Positions 10,860 through 10,995 of a DNA stretch of 10,995 nt are shown piece after piece (within the stretch, counting starts at the first letter, position 1; every line of letters begins with the position of its first letter). This DNA comes from Baffinella frigidus. Taxonomy: Eukaryota; Cryptophyceae; Cryptomonadales; Baffinellaceae. The notes under the pieces are model-generated. The model did no database searches. It worked only from the letters and a program-made list of their open reading frames with translations, and was not told the DNA's origin. Made by a program: the position numbers and the translations under genes. The DNA lies in the NCBI GenBank assembly GCA_026770585.1, contig MU646478.1:512487-523481 (forward strand), in the 5' to 3' direction.

Positions 10860-10995
10860 TTGGTCACGAGGACATTTCTGAACCGTGAACCGTAATCCGT
10901 GAAATCCAAACCTCAAACCCCAAATCCCGAACTCCAGACCCCGAACCCCGAACCCCACACCCCGAACCAGAAACCCCAATCCCCCAACGCCCAAA
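10860..10995. repeat. degenerate C-rich heptamer-like tail
   Basis: From about 10880, CCGTGAACCGTAATCCGTGAA leads into ACCTCAAACCCCAAATCCC and then CCCCGAACCCCGAACCCC units, again close to a 7-base period. It has no coding content and runs to the window edge. Confidence 0.7.

Noticed and set aside
1-10995. tRNA, rRNA or known structured RNA genes
   Set aside because: No cloverleaf consensus (such as GGTTCGAATCC-type T-loops with matching arms) or rRNA-like conserved stretch was found on reading both strands by eye.

Overview
The window looks like nuclear DNA of a repeat-rich eukaryote. No bacterial-style operon, rRNA, tRNA or CRISPR array is visible. What can be read as coding is a set of short exon-like blocks (about 17-50 codons), bounded by AG acceptors and GT donors, in a sea of simple sequence, telomere-like heptamers and small palindromic transposons. 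The heptamers of the CCCTAAA/TTTAGGG type fit lineages with Arabidopsis-type telomere motifs (green algae and plants, chromerids, dinoflagellates and others). A protist or microalga is my best guess, but the species cannot be fixed from this sequence, and I recognise none of the protein fragments. Layout. 1-430: a poly-G run, then an array built on the heptamer CACGAAA. 431-1193: CT/CA microsatellites around five copies of a ~52-bp spacer. 1194-1845: minus-strand exon-like block (GEL-T-KE/QE...GEKDE) in two copies plus a fragment, separated by a 42-bp minisatellite. 1846-2400: AAGCTTTAC-rich imperfect repeats and a duplicated flank that carries two different TA-flanked MITEs (2230-2329; 2402-2637). 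2640-4260: repeats with a recurring peptide-coding core (PPPARGHGC), plus a ~534-bp tandem duplication holding long TTG/TTC arrays. 4440-4671: degenerate telomere-like repeats that switch strand. 4672-5059: an exon-like block and two partial copies embedded in TA-rich microsatellite. 5100-5400: degenerate copies of the 42-bp minisatellite. From about 5750 to 10840 all exon-like blocks lie on the plus strand and may belong to one intron-rich gene or its remnants. They are A/B (5756-6869, three copies of each part), D (8222-8913, three copies), E (9027-9615, three copies), G (10118-10303) and F (10604-10837, two copies). Copies keep one exon edge with its splice site and lose the rest. Where copies can be aligned, many differences are synonymous. 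Between the blocks sit at least six palindromic or TIR elements; two are exactly 100 bp, share a family and are flanked by TA. Several 3' splice sites directly follow CT, TTC or C-rich heptamer tracts, which would serve as polypyrimidine tracts. The central picture is a locus where exon edges, MITEs and microsatellites have been duplicated together. Whether it is one functional, heavily spliced gene or a decaying one cannot be decided without transcripts.
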